This document shows positions 1 to 10,473 of a DNA stretch of 64,000 nt, one piece after another (within the stretch, counting starts at the first letter, position 1; every line of letters starts with the position of its first letter). Below the pieces are notes generated by a model. That model worked only from the letters and a program-made list of their open reading frames with translations. It did not search any database and was not told the DNA's origin. The DNA lies in assembly GCA_905221605.1 (NCBI GenBank), contig CAJNDS010002316.1, positions 1 through 64,000 on the forward strand. The letters are read 5' to 3'. Source of the DNA: Symbiodinium natans (taxonomy: Eukaryota; Sar; Dinophyceae; Suessiales; Symbiodiniaceae). The position numbers were made by a program, and so were the translations under genes.

Positions 1-125
1 CCCCCCCCCAAGGACCGTTGCTGGTGCAACCTGCCCCCCCCCAAGGACCGTTGCTCGTGCAACCTGGGCCCCCACCAAGGACTTGCTGGTGCAACCCGGG
101 CCCCCCTCAAGGACCGTTGCCGGGC
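1..125. repeat. C-rich ~35-bp tandem repeat
   Basis: About three and a half degenerate units, each a C-run followed by aaggaccgttgctggtgcaa. The array is cut by the window edge. No coding signal. Confidence 0.8.
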
Positions 126-540
126 TCAGATCGCCGTCTGAGCCTTTTTCAAACCATTTCTTGGCTTGCTTCTCCCCGACCGTTTCGAGCCTTTTAGGCT
201 CCCCAGACCATTTTTGAGCCATTTTGGGCTCCTCCTGAGACCATTCCTGAGCCTTTTCTGGGCTCCTTCCGAACCATGTCTGGGTTTAGTTTTTTCTTTG
301 AGCTTCTCCCAGGCTATTTTCTGAGCCTTTCTATGCTTCTCCCAGGCCAGATTTTTGAACTTTTTGGGCTCTCCATTTCTTTTGTGTTCACAACAAAGCT
401 TCTCCAAGCCCCCCAATGAGGGGGACCCCAGGATTGGCCTGGACCCACAATGAAAATGCGAATCTCTAGTACTGAAATCGCTGGTTCTGGGAGGCCCTAG
501 CAGGCCCTCACAAAGGCTTGCGGTAACCTCCAGAGGCATG
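126..540. repeat. Degenerate ~30-bp tandem repeat (gagcctttt / gggctcc)
   Basis: Phrases such as gagcctttt and ggctcc recur about every 30 bp. The minus strand is open for 137 codons, but the product is a monotonous Lys/Arg-rich string reflecting the repeat. I treat the ORF as incidental. Confidence 0.55.
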
Positions 541-559
541 GGAGGAATGGGAGGCGAGA

Positions 560-1035
560 GTCGACCCCCACGACCTTTTCACAGCCTAGTCTTGGTCAAG
601 GGAGAGTCGTATCGGGACGCTGGCCCGATTCAGGGGCAGCGCTAACCCCAACTGCTTTGTGTCGATGGTTTCCGTGCTGGCAAAGGATGCCAAACGCCTT
701 CAAAGAAGTCGAAGGGCAACGGTACCCCTGCGGTAACCCAAACCAATGGGCCACCCCCACGACCTTCTCACACTAGGTCCAGGGAGAGTCGTGTCGGGAC
801 GGTCGAGGGGCAGCGCTACCCCTTCGGTAACCCAAACTGCTTTGTGTCGATGGTTTCCGTGCTGGCAAACGAGGGTCGCAGACAAGGGATGCCAAACGCC
901 CTCAAAGAAGCACGTCGCGACGCTGGCCCGGGGGCAACGGTACCCCTACGGTAACCCAAACCAATCTGTGAGATACTTGACAGACGCCTTCCGTGAAGGC
1001 AGATGAGGGATGCCAAACGCCTTCAAACAAGCCCG
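560..1035. repeat. ~150-200-bp degenerate tandem duplication
   Basis: The blocks gtcgatggtttccgtgctgg, ggtaacccaaac and gggatgccaaacgcc each recur two to four times in the same order, so this is a two- to three-fold tandem duplication. ORFs on both strands inside it are short and overlap each other; none looks real. From about 1,036 to 1,364 nothing else is recognisable. Confidence 0.65.
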
Positions 1036-1364
1036 TCCCGACTTTGATGATGAAGGGCTATCCCCCCGACCTTTCACCTTTCACAGCCTAGGGGCAGCGT
1101 TTTCCACAACTTCACCTCTTTGCAGCCGTGCCCCCGCGAGGCTCAGATCGGGACGGTGCAGAAACAGCGTGCGCACGGACACAGCATGCCCCCGCTGGAA
1201 AAGCAAAAACAAAACTTTAGGAACTAAACCCTAAAATAGATATGCCGGGTGGCTTGGGGTGGGCTTACCGCCACGCGGCGTTGCGAGCGACCCGGGCAGA
1301 GGGGCCGGTTATAAAAAAATAAGGTGAGGCCCCGGAGCCTAGCGAGCAACCCAGAACGTAACAC

Positions 1365-1399
1365 ACCCTACACCCTAAACCCTAAACCCTAAACCCTAA
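1365..1399. repeat. Interstitial telomere-like repeat (CCCTAAA)
   Basis: Four to five CCCTAAA units beginning with a variant. No flanking duplication is visible, unlike the array at 1,563-1,689. Confidence 0.85.
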
Positions 1400-1544
1400 G
1401 TCTTTGCAACCCTCAAAGGCTGCTTCCCCGACGTGCGTCACGGAGTCCGGGATGATCAAGTTCGCCAAAGAGCTGCAGTTCTGAAACGCAGAATCCCCAA
1501 TGTGGGTCACCGACTTGGGGATGGTCAAGCTCGCCAAGGAGCTG

Positions 1545-1562
1545 CAGTTCATAAGAGCGCCA
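1545..1562. repeat. Left copy of 18-bp target-site duplication
   Basis: The sequence cagttcataagagcgcca lies directly before the telomeric array. It is repeated exactly at 1,690-1,707 directly after it. Confidence 0.9.
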
Positions 1563-1689
1563 TTTAGGGTTTAGGGTTTAGGGTTTAGGGTTTAGGGTTT
1601 AGGGTTTAGGGTTTAGGGTTTAGGGTTTAGGGTTTAGGGTTTAGGGTTTAGGGTTTAGGGTTTAGGGTTTAGGGTTTAGGGTTTAGGGT
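1563..1689. repeat. Perfect telomeric array, 18 x TTTAGGG
   Basis: Eighteen perfect TTTAGGG units plus one T, with no variant units, inserted in a leucine-rich-repeat reading frame. Perfection suggests recent origin or homogenisation, in contrast to the degenerate arrays elsewhere in the window. Confidence 0.95.
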
Positions 1690-1707
1690 CAGTTCATAAG
1701 AGCGCCA
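1690..1707. repeat. Right copy of 18-bp target-site duplication
   Basis: Exact second copy of the 18 bases at 1,545-1,562. The pair is what a staggered break filled with telomeric DNA would leave. Confidence 0.9.
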
Positions 1708-1971
1708 GCTACAGTTCTCAAAGGCGCCATCATTGATGTGGGTCACGGTTATCGGGAGCACCAGGTTTGCCAAGGAGGTGCAGCCCTCAAAGGCAGAAGA
1801 CTCGATCCGGGTCACTGAGCATGGGAGGGTCAAGTTCAGCAAAGAGCGGCAGTTCTGAAAGGTGTTCTCCTCTATGCGGGTCACTGCCTCTGGGATGGTC
1901 AACTTCGCCAAAGACGAGCACTCACAAAAGGCGCCATCTCCAATGTGAGTCAAAATCCATGCCTTCACCAC

Positions 1972-2540
1972 TTGGCTGCAGAACTGAGATCTTCTTCGCC
2001 ATGGCTCTGCTCAGATCCCTTGATGGAGGTGGATGTGTCATGGATTTCTTTCTTTCATGTGTCTACCAGTACAAGTCTACTCCGTGCCGTGGCATTCGAA
2101 ATGGTCAAGTCACATCATGCCTTGTGCAATGCTGAAGAAATCAACTTGTTCTGCTGATTCGAACCTCATCCACGGACCCAGTGGCCATCCTTTTCAAATG
2201 ATGACCGGAGACAGAGATTTCTTGTATTCTCTTGTCGCGCCCCTGAAAAGACACAAACTGCTTAACACAGCGTTAGGATGGGCTTTTAGGCCCTACATCC
2301 CGTATACAGGCGGCTTGATTTCAAGGGTTATGAGGTCTAGCTAGCCCCTATGAACAGCCCAATGAAGGAACTTTTTGTTGCGGGCTATAAGGTCGAATGT
2401 AACCCCCATAAACAGCCCTAGAACAGCACATTTTTAAGGGTTACAAGGTCTAACTCGCCCATCCCCGTACTTGCAATCAGCCTAAGGTCGTTGCAATGTA
2501 AAAACCTCGAAGAGGAAGGGACGCTGATGACTGTCAGCTG
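1972..2540. other. Non-coding or unidentified stretch
   Basis: Three overlapping plus-strand ORFs of 70-122 codons occur here, but they are in competing frames and none resembles a known protein. I see no supported gene. Confidence 0.4.
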
Positions 2541-2665
2541 AGGGTTTAGGGTTTAGGGTTGAGGGTTTAGGGTTTAGGGTTTAGGGTTTAGGGTTTAGGG
2601 TTTAGGGTTTAGGGTTCAGGGTTTAGGGTTTAGGGTTCAGGGTTCAGGGTTTGGGGTTTATAGGG
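2541..2665. repeat. Degenerate telomere-like array (TTTAGGG)
   Basis: About 17 units with TTGAGGG, TTCAGGG and TTTGGGG variants toward both ends. Confidence 0.9.
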
Positions 2666-2687
2666 TTTTGGTTTTCTTGCTTTCATT

Positions 2688-2905
2688 GGTTTGGTAAAGA
2701 GGCGTTTAACGATGCAAATCAGTTGTTTCTCTCGTAAAGAGTCTGTATATTGTTCACAAAAGTTTACTGGTTTGTAAGGATCATATAGTTTAGTCACAAA
2801 CATGTATTGGTTTGCAAGGAGCTTCTGTGTTATTCGCGAAAGTGCAGTGGTCTGTAAAGAGCATACATTTTATACACGGTGTGTAGTGGCATGGTAAAGA
2901 GACTC
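2688..2905. repeat. 40-bp degenerate tandem repeat
   Basis: The motif ggtttgtaagga (variants ggtttgcaagga, ggtctgtaaaga, ctcgtaaagag) recurs at 40-bp spacing about six times. A short telomere-like patch follows at 2,979-3,007. Confidence 0.6.
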
Positions 2906-3269
2906 AACACTAAACTCTTGGAGCAATGCGCCACGTCGTCGGACCGGATCCTTATGGCTTTCGGGGCTAAACGCATGTTTAGGGCTTAGGGCTTAGGGTT
3001 GAGGGTTTTCCCAACATAGGGCTTTGGGGCTGAGTGACGTTTCAGGGTTTCAAGGGGCCCTTTTCAGGGGTTCCTGAGAACGAGGGTTGTGGTATCTTGA
3101 AGGCACACTGGAGGTACCCGATTTTCCGGGAGATACGACTGCCCCGAATACGTTGATCAACTGCCCCTGCACTCCATGATGCAAGGCAACGCAAGGTAAA
3201 GATGTGCCCGAGAGAAGGTGAAGAGCGGCATCGAAGCGCCTTTTTTTTACCCTCTCAGCAGCCTTAGCT

Positions 3270-5275
3270 TCACTGCTGCAAGGCCGCCAGTAGAGCGGCA
3301 GCTGCCATGCGCTTGGCTTGCTTTCTGCCCTCCGCCGCACGGGAAAACGGGCCCGAGGACCCTGCGGCCTGAACTGATCTAAGGATGGATTCGTACTTCA
3401 ACCTGCATTCGATTTCGGGTCCTGTCGGGACAAACTCCTCTTGCAGCTGCACTTTCGTCTTCTTGCAGTACAAATTCAACACCTCAGTTGCATTCGAAGC
3501 ACCCGGTGCCAACAGAACTTCACGAGCATTTCGCTCACGAGAACGCTGGGCTGCGGAGTCCTGCGTCGCGTCGGCCACGTGGTCAGGCTTGAAGTTGCGT
3601 ATGATCCTCAGGTGGCTAGGAGAAAAAAGCAACACACATGTGTTCTACATATGTTCGCAGCGCTGGAAACCTATGCAAACTTGTGGGTCTGTCCGAGTCT
3701 CTCCAACTGTTGCGCCTCGACCGCTGCCAAAGTCGATGTGGGCCGGTCTTGCCGCTCGCAAAGCACCACGAAGGAGGAATCTGGCTGGCGCGCGCGCCCA
3801 CGACCCTGCACAAGGGACACCGAGTTGATCATTGGGTCAAACCGAATCACGCAGTTTGCGGCGGGAACGTCCATGCCCTCTTCAGCAACCACGGTGGCGA
3901 TGAGCAAGTTGATGCCACCCTTTGCGAAACTAGCTAGGCGAGCCTTGGAGTCTGCTGCAGACACCCGGAACGAGGGTGTCGCTGGGGATGCCGTTGCGTA
4001 GATGCACGCAGGGTTGAGCCTGTTCGCCAACGCCTCATCCGTTCTGACGAAATGCTCCAAGATGTGGGTCATAATTCGCTGCTGTACAAAAAGGATGCAC
4101 CTGAATGAGCCGTGCGTTGTTGACAGCGTTTCGTATTCATAGAGCAGCGCGTCTTTCAAATGCTCCAAGCGTGGAAAGGAGTCTGCAGAATTGTGCCAGA
4201 ATTGCGCACTGGCTGCCTCAACTTCAGATGGCCATGTGAACGGCTTTGACTGGCCTTCTCCAACCATGCGCAAGTATGTTGTGGCAGCGTCCTCCGCCTC
4301 TTCCCATGATGTGACCAGCATTCTCAGAGCCTCGTACCAGTGCTCCAGAGACGCAAACTTTGCCGACTGGCCAACTCTTCTGTGCGCATAGTCCCCCCAC
4401 ATCCTCGGGGCAGGGTTCTGCAAGGGAGACTTGAAGCCGGAATCCTCAGATGCCACAGCTGACTCCATCGCGCGCACCACTGAGAGGAGACGCTGGGTGA
4501 AGGGAGTCGACGCTCCCTCTTGGAGTCGATCGAAGAATTTCTTTGCCATGAGATGTGGCTTGCGCTCCCCGATTGGGAGCACGCCCTCCGGCACTGAGCA
4601 AGGAAGGTTCCAGGTTGGCAGAGTTGCTTGGCCTGCCTTGCTGTGGTAGCCACCTGCCTCAAGCTCCCAGGCAGTGGCAGTTGCCATGTGCTGAATACGC
4701 AGCTCCCTGGAGATCCTCGCCAGCTCCTGCTCAACCCTTTGTTCTCCGACCGCATATGTCAGAGACGCTGACAAGCCCAAGACTTGCGGGGGACCTGCAG
4801 GAAGCCTGGACAATGACAGGGCCAGCTGCCGGTAAGGGTGCTCCTTCAAAACGTGGTGAACTTCATCGAAGACCACCAGCTTAAAGGCATCCCACCGGAA
4901 GCTCCGAACTCCCTTGGCCTGCATTGTGTGAAAGGCTTTGGGCGTTGAGACTAGCACATCAAACTGCTGAGGCATGGACGCGCCGCCCATAAACTCGGCA
5001 ACCCGCAGGCCCGTCCACTCACGTATAGCCTTTGCTTGCTGCTCGACCAGCAAGCAGGTTGGAACTAGAAAGAGGCATCCGGGACCAAGTCTCTTCATCA
5101 ACTCGGATGCGATCAGTGTCTTCCCTGCACCAGTCGGAAGGACAACAATCGTGTTCCCAGTTGTCAGAGCATCATCGACGATTCTTTGCTGGTAGCCTCG
5201 CAGCTGCATCATGAGAGCAAGGCTACGATTTCCAGAAAGCCTTGAGCCTGGAAACATGATCAGCCGACAGGACAC
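3270..5275 (-). CDS. RIG-I/Dicer-type DExH helicase with C-terminal dsRNA-binding domain
   Basis: Probable dsRNA-dependent ATPase/translocase. The long exon (5,275-3,681, about 530 codons) has Walker A PTGAGKT at residues 47-53, motif II DEVH at 137-140, motif III LSAS near 169, an insert region like Hel2i of RIG-I-like helicases, and motif VI QGRGRAR near 490. That motif VI is typical of the RIG-I/Dicer/FANCM branch. A 65-bp GT-AG intron (3,616-3,680, phase 2) removes an early TAG and joins a second exon ending in TGA at 3,270. Its last 70 residues fit a dsRBD (EVLNLYCKK start, QAKRMAAAALLAAL end helix). The true start may be MQLRGYQQ, about 22 residues in, because the Q-motif follows it at once. 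I see no RNase III, CARD or RIG-I C-terminal domain, so this is neither Dicer nor a full animal RLR. A role in RNA interference or dsRNA sensing is inference. Confidence 0.8.
3616..3680 (-). other. Intron (GT-AG, 65 bp) in the helicase-dsRBD gene
   Basis: Donor GTTTGC and acceptor TTTTTTCTCCTAG with a good pyrimidine tract. Splicing keeps phase 2 and links the helicase exon to the dsRBD exon. Confidence 0.65.
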
Positions 5276-6141
5276 TGGGAATTCTGAAGATCAACTCATC
5301 ATCACACCATTCACTGCACCTTCAACCTTTCAAGCTTCGCACTTCTTGACCGCCATGCGCAAGTAGATGCTGTGATTTTCGAACACGTCTCTATTTACCC
5401 ACAGCTTGCCCAGATAAGCGCCGGTCAACCCAGCACGTTTTGCACTGGCTCTCGTCGTGCCGAGATCCTCGTGTTGGGCTTAGAAACATTCTGCGGGCCT
5501 TTCTGCTCTGCACACCGCACAGCGCCACGCTCAGCAAGTACAGGCAGAGTTGTCCTGACTGGTGCGCAGGGCCTAAACCCTAAACCCTAAACCCTACACC
5601 CCAAACCCCAAACCCTAAACCCTAAACCTACTGAACTTGGCCGCAGAACTCTTTCCGAGCGTGGAAGTTCGAATATGGGGGGCTGAGTGCAAACAATGAA
5701 TGAGAAGGATAAGAACAAGAAATTGTGTACATATATCCTGCCCTGAAAACCACTTATACATATATACATATATGTATATATACAATATATAGATATATGT
5801 GCGCGTGTGAAACTGGAACAATATATGGTCATGCTCACAACATGGAAGGGCAACTCCTCTTCAAATACATTTGAATTTGGGCCGGGAGCTGTGCACTTGT
5901 GGGTGCTCAACCCTAAACGCCAAACCCTAAACCCTAAACCCTAAACCTTAAACCTCCCCGGCTCGGAGCTCCGGGACGTGCCTTGGTTTCGGGCTTGAGG
6001 GAAAAGTACGTGCAAGTGCCCTAGACATTCTGGCCCTAAACCCCAAGCCCCTCATGTGCAAGAGCCCCAATCCGAATACCCAACCCAGAAGGAAATCATG
6101 CAGCTCGACCATCTCTGAGAAGGCGGGAGATTGGCCAGGGT
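5276..6141. repeat. Spacer with two telomere-like patches and a TA-rich microsatellite
   Basis: CCCTAAA-type patches lie at 5,572-5,630 and 5,909-5,956. A TATATACATATATG-rich microsatellite lies near 5,755-5,800. ORFs here are incidental to these repeats. Confidence 0.7.
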
Positions 6142-6275
6142 AGTAGGGTTTAGGGTTTAGGGCTTAGGGCTTAGGGCTTAGGGTTTAGGGTTTAGGGTTT
6201 AGGGTTTAGGGTTTAGGGTTTAGGGTTTAGGGTTTAGGGTTTAGGGTTTAGGGTTTAGGGTTTAGGGTTTAGGGG
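6142..6275. repeat. Interstitial telomere-like array (TTTAGGG)
   Basis: About 19 units, the first few with GCTTAGG variants, the rest clean. Flanks gccagggtag and ggcaacaaac show no target duplication. From 6,276 to about 7,140 only short competing ORFs occur and I support no gene. Confidence 0.9.
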
Positions 6276-7149
6276 CAACAAACAAAGGAAAGTCCCAGCC
6301 TCCACGCAAGGCTGAGGCGGCGTTGGCAAAGTACCCGGTGCACAAAGCAAGGACTAAGAACCTACTAAGACTTCTAATCTAGAGAGCATGCTCCAGCCTT
6401 TCCTCAACGGCAAGCTCTTGAAATTCACAAAATGTGCCTTTAGAGCTTCAGGAGGCTAAGGAACCCTGCCATTGGACACTTTTGGCTCTTGAAGGATATC
6501 TGAGAGTCTCTTCAAGTCCCTGAACCCTCAACCCTAAACCACCCGTGTCATGCTGCTGCTGCAAACTCAGCTTCAACTCTGCTGCTGCTTTTGCGAGCAC
6601 TGGATATGCATCAACCTGAGCCTGCGATACTATGTCGTCTCACCCTCTTCACATAGTGGGGGCCTCCCAACACACGGGGGCGTATGGGGCGTTTCCCTGA
6701 ACACTAAACCCTGCAGCGGGCTCAGGCATTTGACTTGACTTGACGAGGGGTGAGTTTGCGGATGAAGTGAGGGACTGCACCGGAATTTGAAAAACTCAGA
6801 TTCATGAACGCGCGAACCGGCGGGAATGACAACACCTACGCTTCCCGTTTACATGGCCGGACTGATCAGATTGCCTGTAAAATCATTTTCGTCACAGCAA
6901 ACGCCTCACGACTGCAATCCCTGAGGGGGGTGTTGCCGAAGGCCTGGGCATGGGTAAGGAGGTTTTTACGGGTTTTTAGGGCTTTGTGGAGGGGCCGCGG
7001 CCGTAACCCCTTTTTTGGTTTGCCCCCCTGGACTTTTCGGTCAGTCCATTCTGGCGCTACATCTGTCGACCATCCGGCTGTTGACCTGCCAAAAGGAGTT
7101 AGCTGTGAGTTGCCGAAAGAGTACAGGTTTCACCACACAGGGCGACAAC

Positions 7150-10100
7150 TGCATCCATGACTACAGTTCGCAGGCCTGCTTTGGGTCGGGCACTCGCAAC
7201 ACGTTCTCCGCGCACTGCTCCTGGATGTAGACGAGCATGTACCTGCCACGTGGCGCAAGCAAGCTCGTCTTGGTTCTCCATTCAACGCGGCAAGGCGGCT
7301 TGCTTGTGTGACCTAAGATGGTGTATCTGGCGCACGCGTTGAAGCTGAATTCGTCGAAGTCGTCATCGTCGCCTCCCATGCCGAACGCGAGCCGCCCACC
7401 AAAAAGGACACAAGCACGAACTACAGAAACCTGGCCTCCGAAGCTCGCCTCCACTGCAGCCGAGTCATGGCAGGATGTGACCTAAGCAAAGCTGGGTGTT
7501 GCGCTGCCTGTGAGTGCTTTCTGTTGCTGGCTGACCAAAACTGCCTTGTCATCGTCGAACTTGACGCAGCGCGCGTCGAGGTTTGGCCTTGGCAGCTTGA
7601 TTGCACACTTTAAGACTCAAGCCTTGAAGCAAATGAAGCAATGCCGGGCTGATGGCCGAATGTAGGTGCAATAATGTCCGCCTGCCCACAACACGCAGAC
7701 TTCTCACAATTGCACTGCCGCGGCTCTTTGTCTTGGGGCAGTCGCCGTCGACGTCACCGCAGTGGACCACCACCGAGTGCAGCAGATAGCGCCTCAAACT
7801 TACAAAATTAAGGAGGTCTTTGGAGTGTTGGCCCCGAAGGTGAGCCGTTGCGGAGCTTTTGGCTTCAGGCCCGGCGCGCGGCGCGAACGGCGAGAGGTCC
7901 AAAAGCCGAGGGTACTCGAAGCGGCTGTTGAGCTTCACCTCACGAACATTCTGTTGTGACTTTGGCGAGGAGTTGTGCTTATTCGCAGCGTCGCGCCATC
8001 TCCACTCTCTCCCGGTCAAAGTGAAAGCGTTTGAGCTGGAAATTGAGGACCGGGGGGAACTTCAGAAACCGGATGCCCTGACCAGGATCAGTAGACAGGA
8101 GCAGCGAGGGCCATAGCAGGCACTCGAGTTTATGCCGCCCAGTATGTCAAAGACGAAGCATACGGCAACGCATACCAGCCTTCTTTGCTCGCTGCTTGCC
8201 GTAACCCTCCGCCTGCTTGCTTGACAGTTCTGCAGCAAACAAAAGCCAAAACGCAAGAAGCATTTGCCCCAGCTGCTGGTAGTCCCCCGAGCCTGGTACA
8301 TATTGTCGCCGTGGAGCATCTCCTCCGCGGTGAACTCTTTGAGGGACTCCTCGAGACCCAGGTCAACGGCATCGGTGGTAGCAAACAGATCCCTCTTGGT
8401 TTGACTCTCGCCTCGTGGCAAGATCTACCGACTACGCACAAAGCACAGAAACGACACCACCCCAACCCCACAACGTGTCTGCTCCCGTGCTCCCGCAACA
8501 CAACCTCACAACACAAAGCTGGGCTGCTGAGCCGGCTGGTCTGACGCTGACAGTGATAACATAAGGTCATATGTTCCTGCAAGGCACACATGTGCAACTA
8601 GTACCGCTGATTTCTGCTAAGGCTACTGCGGTGCAAACAACATGTGCTACTGCAGCAACACCGTAGTGCTAGGCCCCCTGTGTTTCGGGATGCTGCCGGC
8701 CGCTGTCGGGCAACCTAGCGCCATGGCGCAAATCCCCTAGTCGCGAACGAGAGGTCGCGTTGGGGCTCGCCATGCTCTTTTGCAACGAGATGGGGGTTTA
8801 CCAGAATAGGGGACCCAATATAAACCCCGAAATAGTAGGATCCCCTTGTAATAAGGACCCGGGACAAACTCTGTCGCTCCACTTTCTCTTTCTTTCATCC
8901 TGTCCATTCTGTTGAATCCGCACGCTGTGATCTTCGCGACCACGGCTGCAAGCTCACTGTATACATTTGGCCGGCAGAGCCGGCCCGCAGAGCCCCGCAG
9001 AGCCTCATGCCCTCCGACCACTAGCGCGCGTTCATCTCATACTGAGGTCATCGTTTACGCACTGATCAGCTCGGGCAAGACCCTTAAACTTGCCAGAGTA
9101 CAGTAGCCCAATCCTTCAGAAACGCGCCCTCACAGCCAAAAGGATCGTTATCTTCTCCAAGGTCCGATGATAGGCTCTTGTGCTCCGTCGCCCTCTTGTA
9201 GGGAGTGCCGTCGCTTCCGACACCACCTCTGATACCCGTTTGCCTTCACATTCAGTAGTCCCGGACTCTGTCCACGGAGCGCCAGCTCTCACACTCAAGT
9301 GACGAGTCTGAGCACGTCACCCTGGGCGCTGCCACCAATGAGTTCGTGAGGCTTTCATGAATCCACGGGCCATGCTTGCACGAAGGCTGATACCAAAAAC
9401 ACCCAAATACCTCAGGCCTTGGGAGATATACGGTAGTCTGACGCATCAAGGTTCTTAGTATCAACGGTATCCGACAGTTCCTCCAGGGTGTGGAGGAGGG
9501 GGCCCTTCTCGCTCTTGATGCTCAGCTGGACGTCGCAAAACCTGGGTTGCAAGATGGTGGCGGGACTTTGGGACGTCGCACACGACAGCCGCTCACCAGA
9601 ACTCTGAGGCTTCAAACGTTTCGGGCCGCCTGGAGGTGTAGTCGACCTCTGCATGACATGCCCTAACGGGCAGGGAATACATGGAATACTCTTTGCCACA
9701 CGAACCAATGGCTGAGCTGGAAGCGTCGAGACACTGAATGCTGTTCTCCATCTCGCCTTCAAAAAGCCTCTTTCCCAGAGTTGTGGGCCGAAATGCTCGC
9801 AGCATCGGTTGCTGTCACTGGGAACACAGCCTCTTGATGGAGCCGGCCATTGCTGTGTTTTTCATCTGCTCCTGCTACCCCATTAAACTTGGGCTGTGCG
9901 TCTGTCACGGGCACTCGCCCATGTGCAATCCCCTGTGCAACTGGCCTCGAGCTGATCACATAAGATCCTGTTCAGCTCCTGCAGACAATGGTGGGCCTGT
10001 GCCTACTGAATGTTCCTCTGAAGTGTCCTGCAAGTGTCCTGCACGTCATGCTGGATGAAAGCATCGCTTGCATCCCAACCGAAAGATTTCATAAGCTCCA

Positions 10101-10315
10101 TGCAGCTCACGGCCTGGCAAAGGCAGGACGCTTCACTTTGGATGACCCCTTCTTTCCAATCTCCCGCCCTCTCGGAGGTCTGCAGTCCGTAGAAGACGTT
10201 CTGCAACGCCTTGGCAGCACGAACTCTTAGTCTAAGTCCGTCGAACTTCGATGCATCCGCGCCTCGATGATGGAGACTCTTCCTGACATGAGGCAAGCTC
10301 ACGAAGGCGCCTGCA
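7150..10315 (-). CDS. USP7/UBP12-type ubiquitin-specific protease, multi-exon, partial
   Basis: Catalytic domain of a deubiquitinating cysteine protease, pieced together from small exons. In order: FVSLPHVRK...KALQNVFYGLQTS (10,312 down to about 10,190), ELMKSFGWDASDAFIQHDVQ (ends 10,039), ELNRILCDQLE (9,978-9,946), EQMKNTAMAGSIK (9,871-9,831), RLFEGEMENSIQC (from 9,767), VDYTSRRPETF, DVQLSIKSEKG, LEESLKEFTAEEMLHGDNMYQ (about 8,350-8,290), FLKFPPVLNFQLKRFHF (about 8,070-8,020), EVKLNSRFEYPRLLDLSPF, YLLHSVVVHCGDV (ends 7,746), GHYCTYIRPSA (7,681-7,645), RCVKFDDDKAV (from 7,587), then GRYMLVYIQEQ. These match USP7 blocks in order, including the catalytic His block GGHYxxYIRP. The Cys box (NxGATCYMNS) and the N-terminal MATH domain were not found. 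Several introns use GC or GA donors. The span mixes exons and introns, so exact borders are approximate. Confidence 0.75.
7588..7644 (-). other. GC-AG intron (57 bp) after the catalytic-His exon
   Basis: Donor GCATTG, acceptor GCCAAG. Joining puts RPSA directly before RPNLDARCVKFDDD, as the USP fold requires. Confidence 0.7.
7682..7745 (-). other. GC-AG intron (64 bp) before the catalytic-His exon
   Basis: Donor GCGACT, acceptor GGGCAG. Joining gives HCGDVDGGHYCTYIRP, the invariant His box of USP enzymes. Confidence 0.8.
9768..9830 (-). other. GC-AG intron (63 bp) in the USP7-like gene
   Basis: Donor GCTGTG, acceptor AAAGAG, phase 2. Joining gives AGSIKRLFEGEM, matching the USP7-family block GTIxxLFxGxM. 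Confidence 0.7.
9872..9945 (-). other. GC-AG intron (74 bp) in the USP7-like gene
   Basis: Donor GCCAGT, acceptor GTAGCAG. Joining gives CDQLE-EQMKNT, as in plant UBP12 (CxKLExKMKGT). Confidence 0.7.
9979..10038 (-). other. GA-AG intron (60 bp) in the USP7-like gene
   Basis: Donor GACACT follows HDVQ and acceptor CTGCAG precedes ELNRILCDQ. Joining restores the USP family block HDVQELNRxLC. Confidence 0.7.
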
Positions 10316-10473
10316 TCGGAGAGCCAATCTGCAGAAGGCCTTCTGCATATGCGCCGCCGAATCTCTCTGGAGCCATAGGCTCCTAAAGAAAAGTCAAGGG
10401 TCGAAAGCGCAGCCTTTGAGAGATTGCAGGCGCCAACATATGTCATGCCACACTCAACGCCTTCTTCTCGCAC

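Larger units (their letters stand above)
1400..1971 (-). pseudogene. BspA-type leucine-rich-repeat protein fragment, interrupted
   Basis: Translated on the minus strand, 1,708-1,960 gives four repeats of about 23 residues with the BspA/LRR_5 pattern (SLAxLTIPxxVTxI followed by AFxxC). 1,400-1,544 gives two to three more in another frame (for example SLANLIIPDSVTHVGEAAF). Between them lies a 127-bp telomeric array with its target duplication. The insertion adds 145 bp, so the frame cannot continue through it. No signal peptide or membrane segment is visible in what remains. BspA-like repeats are common in surface proteins of protists; a function here cannot be assigned. The right-hand end may continue as an exon beyond 1,971. 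Confidence 0.7.

Noticed and set aside
126-539. Lys/Arg-rich 137-codon minus ORF as a gene
   Set aside because: It follows a degenerate 30-bp repeat and shows no domain or splice context.
6142-6275. Target-site duplications around the other telomere-like arrays
   Set aside because: I compared flanks at 1,365, 2,541, 5,572, 6,142, 11,226, 15,897, 17,273 and 17,490; only the 1,563-1,689 array has a clear direct repeat.
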